Below, one piece after another: positions 61,810 to 64,000 of a stretch of 64,000 nucleotides of DNA. The stretch's first letter is position 1. The number at the start of each line of letters is the position of its first letter. The position numbers were made by a program, and so were the translations under genes. The stretch is from UBA1858 sp045105615 (lineage in GTDB: Bacteria > Pseudomonadota > Gammaproteobacteria > UBA4575), in assembly GCA_045105615.1 (NCBI GenBank), contig JBGCDS010000006.1:1-64000 (forward strand). Reading direction: 5' to 3'. The notes beneath the pieces were generated by a model. The model was given only the letters and a program-made list of their open reading frames with translations, searched no databases and had not been told where the DNA came from.

Positions 61810-62993
61810 TGATTGTATATCGGTTGCAGCGAATAACTACGCAAAGACCGAGCAAACTCCACTAATACCCTTATTCCTGTCGCTTCTGCCTGCTGACACC
61901 ATTCAGTCACTGCTTTAAGCATTCCTTCGTTATTCTTGTATCGACGCGTCCACACCTCTGTCAGGCGTTGTTGATAGTCATAGACCGTCTTAAGTTGCAA
62001 ATTATCATGTAGGATCTGATTGAGATGCTCCATCTGTGGTGCAGTAATAAGACTACGCTCTCGAATGATAGCTTTTTGTACACGCTTCAAAGTAGTTCTA
62101 GAATTTCCATTAGCCTGCCCTATTTCAGCTTTTAGCACTGGTAAAGTCACCTGCTTGGCATAGTCTGCCATGACATGAAGCTTACTGGTCAACATCGCGC
62201 GAACTGAATCAAGGTCGAGTAGCTCTTTCTCTTCATTTTGTTGTTTTGGCCTAGGAGCCACTTTTTTCACTTTCGCTAACCCCAACGCACTAAGTAACCG
62301 AATATACATCCAGCCAATATCAAATTCCCACCAATGCACTGAAAAGCGCGCTGAGCTTGGATAGGCATGGTGATTATTATGCAGCTCTTCGCCACCAATA
62401 ATAATGCCGATGTTGGTCAAGTTTGTAGAGCCATCCTGTGGTTCAAAATTACGGTAGCCCCAATAGTGACCTGCACCGTTGACAAGCCCAGCAGCAAAGA
62501 TAGGAATCCAGGCCAATTGAATTGCCCAATATGTGAGTCCAATTGGTCCAAATAAAGCCAGGTAAACAAACAGACAGATTCCCATACCCGTGAAGCTATA
62601 AGACTTATAAATCTTGTGCTCGATCCAATCATCAGGCGTGCCGTGTCCGTATTCTTCACTTACCTGTGGGTCAAATGCTGAGATTCGATAAAGCTCCGCA
62701 CCTTCGAGCAATACTTTTTTTATGCCATGCACATAGGGACTGTGGGGATCATTTTCACTCTCAGTATGCGCATGGTGTTTGCGATGAACTGCGACCCATT
62801 CTTTTGTGTTTTGCCCAGTAGTAAACCATAACCAAAATCGGAAAATGTGACTAACAAACGGATGCAGAGTAATCGCATGGTGTGCCTGGCAGCGATGCAG
62901 GTATAAAGTCACCGAGACAATTGTAAGGTGGGTAGCGAGTAATACGCAGATTAAATCACCCCACCAAGGTAATTGTAAAAGTCCATCTAGCAT
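61803..62993 (-). CDS. Acyl-CoA/acyl-lipid delta-9 type fatty acid desaturase
   Basis: A 396-residue inner-membrane di-iron desaturase. The three histidine boxes are HRCQAHH, HRKHHAH and HNNHHAY, each at its usual distance; four hydrophobic helices flank them. The C-terminal 130 residues after PRPKQQNEEK are polar and helical, an extension beyond the OLE1/DesC core. It makes unsaturated acyl chains for membrane fluidity. Confidence 0.9.
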   Translation of the reverse strand: MLDGLLQLPWWGDLICVLLATHLTIVSVTLYLHRCQAHHAITLHPFVSHIFRFWLWFTTGQNTKEWVAVHRKHHAHTESENDPHSPYVHGIKKVLLEGAELYRISAFDPQVSEEYGHGTPDDWIEHKIYKSYSFTGMGICLFVYLALFGPIGLTYWAIQLAWIPIFAAGLVNGAGHYWGYRNFEPQDGSTNLTNIGIIIGGEELHNNHHAYPSSARFSVHWWEFDIGWMYIRLLSALGLAKVKKVAPRPKQQNEEKELLDLDSVRAMLTSKLHVMADYAKQVTLPVLKAEIGQANGNSRTTLKRVQKAIIRERSLITAPQMEHLNQILHDNLQLKTVYDYQQRLTEVWTRRYKNNEGMLKAVTEWCQQAEATGIRVLVEFARSLRSYSLQPIYNHA

Positions 62994-63078
62994 CTAATTC
63001 ATTCCTTCAAAATCGATAACAACCTGTATCGACAAATCATACGTGGGCTTAGGGACAACCGGCAAGTTCTATCAGAAA

Positions 63079-64000
63079 TTAAGGACAATCCGCATACAAT
63101 TGCAGATGAATATGCCCATACTCAGTCACCTTCGCATGCCAAGCTTTTTCTACATACAAAGTGCCAGAATCATCTAACACAATACAAGGACCTGTCAGTA
63201 CTTGATCACCAACCAGTTGTCGACGCGAATATACGGGCACCGGCGTATCTATGCCGGCAACAACTGTGAACTCTATTGGCTCAGCTGCCGTACCCTGCTT
63301 GATGAGAGTGGGTGTTAATTCAGGAGTGTCTTGGTAAGCCCAAACCCTTAGGGTAACTAGCTCGATATTCTCTTGCTCTAAACTGAATCCATAACGTTGT
63401 TCATGGGCCGTTTGAAACTCTGTCTTTATATCCTCACCTGGCCACTGCAAACTGATCACACTAGACTGACCACGATAGCGCAGATCCAACCATCGGCTAA
63501 TACGAGTACACTTAATACTCGCCTCGGTAAGTTGCTGCTTCGCCTCGCAATTTAGCTGTTCAAATATCGCTTCCAGTTGATCATTATTTAACTGTGACCA
63601 GAGCTGGCATAGTGATTTAGACATCATCTGTCCCACTGGCGCCATTAACATTCCCTGTGCAGATAACAATCCGGCATTGACGGGCACCAATATAGTATTC
63701 ATTCCCAACTCTTCTGCCACAGCACACATATGAAGACCGCCGGCACCACCAAAGGGGAAAAGACTGAAATCGCAGGGATTATATCCACGTTGAATTGATA
63801 TCACCCTGAGCGCCTGCACCATATGTGCATTCGCTAACTGTACGATGCCCAATGCAGCCTGTTCTATGCCACAATTCATTTCTTCGGCAATCAGTTTGAG
63901 TGCTTGTTGCGCAGCAGCCTTATCTAACTTCAAACCACTGGCCCAGGCATCAGTCACAGGCAAATGCCCCAATACAACATTCGCATCGGTAATCGTCGCT
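63079..64000 (-). CDS. Hydantoinase A / 5-oxoprolinase family protein, 5' end off window
   Basis: The C-terminal 307 residues of a HyuA-type ATP-dependent ring-opening enzyme. The frame is open to the right edge and reads ATITDANVVLGHLPVTDAW, so a TTG at 63972 that might seem a start is internal. Further motifs: LFPFGGAGGLHMCAVAEELG, VPVNAGLLSAQGML, and the C-terminal beta domain with YSRRQLVGDQVLTGP. It would act with a HyuB subunit encoded outside or be a fused form. Substrate unknown. Confidence 0.88.
   Translation of the reverse strand, partial: ATITDANVVLGHLPVTDAWASGLKLDKAAAQQALKLIAEEMNCGIEQAALGIVQLANAHMVQALRVISIQRGYNPCDFSLFPFGGAGGLHMCAVAEELGMNTILVPVNAGLLSAQGMLMAPVGQMMSKSLCQLWSQLNNDQLEAIFEQLNCEAKQQLTEASIKCTRISRWLDLRYRGQSSVISLQWPGEDIKTEFQTAHEQRYGFSLEQENIELVTLRVWAYQDTPELTPTLIKQGTAAEPIEFTVVAGIDTPVPVYSRRQLVGDQVLTGPCIVLDDSGTLYVEKAWHAKVTEYGHIHLQLYADCP

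Noticed and set aside
63972..63974. TTG start for the hydantoinase A gene at 63972
   Set aside because: The frame continues upstream to the window edge with a conserved ATITDANVVLG-type sequence, so the TTG is internal.

Overview
The window is a stretch of about 42% GC chromosome from a gammaproteobacterium. The organism call rests on conserved gene orders read directly here: fxsA-groES-groEL; cutA-dsbD-aroQ-accB-accC-prmA-(DUF3426)-dusB-fis-purH-purD; trxA-rho; rpmB-rpmG; and folB/folK beside a pteridine reductase. A cytoplasmic SoeABC-type molybdoenzyme (probable sulfite:quinone oxidoreductase), several rhodanese, thiol and glutathione genes, and a VPLPA-type sorting signal suggest a free-living aquatic bacterium that probably oxidises sulfur. 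I cannot name the genus. I saw no rRNA, tRNA, CRISPR array, prophage or intact insertion sequence.

Region by region. 1-2.4 kb: an AI-2E-type permease (5' end cut by the window) converging on a three-gene minus operon (two hypotheticals and a UDG-superfamily protein). 2.4-3.4 kb: a Rieske ferredoxin and a small exported protein. 3.4-8.0 kb: soeA-soeB-soeC on the minus strand. 8.3-14.3 kb: mostly plus-strand metabolic genes, namely DUF4126, ferredoxin-NADP reductase, a PQQ-type sugar dehydrogenase, YjbR, a DUF3617 protein, a formaldehyde-activating-enzyme homologue and ApbE; sixA lies among them on the minus strand. 14.4-21.7 kb: a VPLPA-CTERM protein, OxyR, DUF454, a MATE pump, an M48 peptidase with a DUF898 protein, and a FAH-family enzyme. 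21.8-29.2 kb: a TVP38/flavin disulfide reductase fusion coupled to an ArsS-like radical SAM protein, then an RND efflux pair. 29.2-33.1 kb (minus): gshA, DUF4124, periplasmic rhodanese, PPK2, DUF4332. 33.2-36.5 kb: Bpt, DUF2322, AmpD, a fatty acid hydroxylase and two small exported proteins. 36.5-39.6 kb: a decayed LysR gene, groESL with a CIRCE operator, fxsA. 39.7-53.3 kb: the long housekeeping cluster, then rho and trxA. 53.4-64 kb: an NDUFA9-like protein, a lipoprotein peptidase, cca, uppP, a MidA-type methyltransferase, pteridine reductase, a BLUF photoreceptor, folK, folB, rpmB, rpmG, a fatty acid desaturase and the 3' end of a hydantoinase A gene that runs off the right edge.

Most of the window is ordinary core genome. 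The parts most worth a second look are: the Fae homologue, in which Glu appears to stand where the catalytic His should be; the membrane-anchored disulfide reductase translationally linked to an ArsS-like radical SAM enzyme; a 48-residue exported peptide made of four EHAG-type 7-residue repeats; a CCA-adding enzyme without recognisable HD metal ligands; decayed LysR and formylglycine-generating-enzyme remnants; a likely single-base frameshift in a small membrane protein; and paired hairpins in the 16.9 kb intergenic region. Several gene starts differ from the longest reading frame and are justified in their entries.
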